From Oscillospiraceae bacterium MB24-C1 (lineage in GTDB: Bacteria > Bacillota > Clostridia > Oscillospirales > Ruminococcaceae): a DNA stretch of 64,000 nt. The first letter of the stretch is position 1. Every line of letters starts with the position of its first letter. The position numbers and the translations under genes were made by a program. Below are positions 63,423 to 64,000 of this stretch, piece by piece. The DNA is taken from positions 2,236,001 through 2,300,000 of the forward strand of contig CP133187.1 in assembly GCA_030913685.1 (NCBI GenBank), in the 5' to 3' direction. The notes beneath the pieces were generated by a model, which did no database searches, had not been told where the DNA came from, and worked only from the letters and a program-made list of their open reading frames with translations.

Positions 63423-64000
63423 TTATACGTTCTGCGCTGCCTGTTGGAGTGCGGACACAGTCTGTACCACGCGCTGGGCCAGTCCCTGCATGATGCCAAC
63501 ACCTTCGGAATCTTCAAGGGCATCCTTTGCGCCGCCCTTTCCGGCGACGCCGACATTCCAATAGGTGTTGCCCACGACTATGCAGTCGTTGCAGGTTGCC
63601 CACAGCAGAATTTGCGCAAAAGCAAAGTTCTGTCCGGCACGGCGTGCAACTGTCACCGGTGCCACCACCTTGCCTGAAAGAACGCTGCCCTTCCAGGCAT
63701 AGCTGTCGCCCTTGGCTTTCATGTCGTTGACCGCCCAGCGGCCGGAGAAACCAGTGCGATCCAGTATTGCTTTGAGTTCGCTGGTGATAGAGGCGTGATA
63801 TACCGGAGAACCGAGTAAAATGGCATCTGCCTCACAAATTTTTTTAAAAATATCTTGAAAATCGTCTTCAATAACGCAGGCTTTAGCCGTAACGCAGCCA
63901 TAGCAGCCCCGACATCCCTTGAGCGATTTATCACCCAGCCAGACAAGCTCGGTTTCGGCCCCGAGATGAGTCGCCTGTTGTAGGGCGACATTTAAGTAAT
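63423..64000 (-). CDS. NADPH-dependent FMN reductase / iron-sulfur flavoprotein, 5' end outside window
   Basis: This gene runs off the right edge; about 192 codons are visible without stop. The N-terminal visible part has KGCRGCYGCVTAKACVIEDDF, a cysteine-rich loop of iron-sulfur flavoproteins, then ADAILLGSPVYHASI, the FMN-binding stretch of the family. The C-terminal VAPVTVARRAGQNFAFAQILLW is also typical. It would carry electrons from NAD(P)H or ferredoxin. It is the first visible gene of the minus-strand acyl cluster. Confidence 0.82.
   Translation of the reverse strand, partial: YLNVALQQATHLGAETELVWLGDKSLKGCRGCYGCVTAKACVIEDDFQDIFKKICEADAILLGSPVYHASITSELKAILDRTGFSGRWAVNDMKAKGDSYAWKGSVLSGKVVAPVTVARRAGQNFAFAQILLWATCNDCIVVGNTYWNVGVAGKGGAKDALEDSEGVGIMQGLAQRVVQTVSALQQAAQNV

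Noticed and set aside
1-64000. CRISPR array, tRNA or rRNA genes
   Set aside because: No regularly spaced direct repeats, no cloverleaf sequences and no rRNA signature stretches were seen by eye on either strand.

Overview
The window comes from an endospore-forming, Gram-positive anaerobe of the Clostridia, probably an Oscillospiraceae/Ruminococcaceae-type lineage. This is an inference. It rests on an alpha/beta small acid-soluble spore protein, a complete bacterial V-type ATPase operon, a membrane pyrophosphatase, AGGAGG-type ribosome binding sites with frequent TTG/GTG starts, and lipoprotein and ABC-F gene types typical of Firmicutes. No rRNA, tRNA or CRISPR array was recognised.

Backbone, left (1-13.7 kb). 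A partial metallo-hydrolase diverges from galE. A spore-protein gene follows, then a nine-gene V-ATPase operon (subunits H/G-I-K-E-C-F-A-B-D, 2464-11005). Its proteolipid carries the Na+-binding residue set known from Enterococcus hirae NtpK. A NERD-domain protein and a TetR/serine-hydrolase pair come next; the TetR promoter carries two tandem palindromes.

Accessory island (about 13.7-34.1 kb), visibly more AT-rich. It is littered with mobile-element debris: a relaxase C-terminal remnant at 14.05 kb, a multiply frameshifted large serine recombinase at 30.1-31.3 kb, and a second opposing recombinase remnant at 32.2-32.6 kb. Between the remnants lies one coherent block: a DMT-type transporter, two Crp/Fnr-type regulators, a SsuABC-like ABC importer with tandem lipoproteins (the second broken by one in-frame TAG), and a six-gene operon. 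That operon encodes a Fur-type regulator, a 1331-residue protein with two 2-hydroxyacyl-CoA dehydratase activase domains fused to a dehydratase-like C-terminal part, a SAM methyltransferase, a short DtxR-type regulator and a pair of exporter-fold ABC half-transporters. Four copies of the palindrome GTATCT-NN-AGATAC precede these units. In three of the four the palindrome centre lies 29.5 bp upstream of a -10-like hexamer, the spacing expected for class II Crp-type activation. I regard this regulon as the most interesting content of the window.

Backbone, right (34.2-64 kb). rRNA methyltransferase plus AEC transporter; ABC-F protein; AI-2E-type permease; a SARP/BTAD regulator with a degenerate GGDEF-like tail, flanked by two genes that share an unassigned WQG motif; an ArsC-like protein; an SPFH protein; a membrane glycosyltransferase. 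A two-component system of the B. subtilis GlnK/GlnL (YcbA/YcbB) type sits upstream of a GltS glutamate/Na+ symporter, which suggests glutamate or glutamine control. Then come a DUF3892 protein, a possible MITE or structured RNA, a lipoamide-dehydrogenase-like flavoprotein, a MATE transporter, a metallo-hydrolase, a C_GCAxxG_C_C protein, a K+-dependent-type membrane pyrophosphatase and adenylate kinase. The last block is a minus-strand acyl-metabolism cluster: FMN reductase, acyl-CoA synthetase, an atypical KASIII, a MaoC-like protein and a FabG-like reductase. The pyrophosphatase, the V-ATPase and GltS together point to an ion-gradient-based energy economy.
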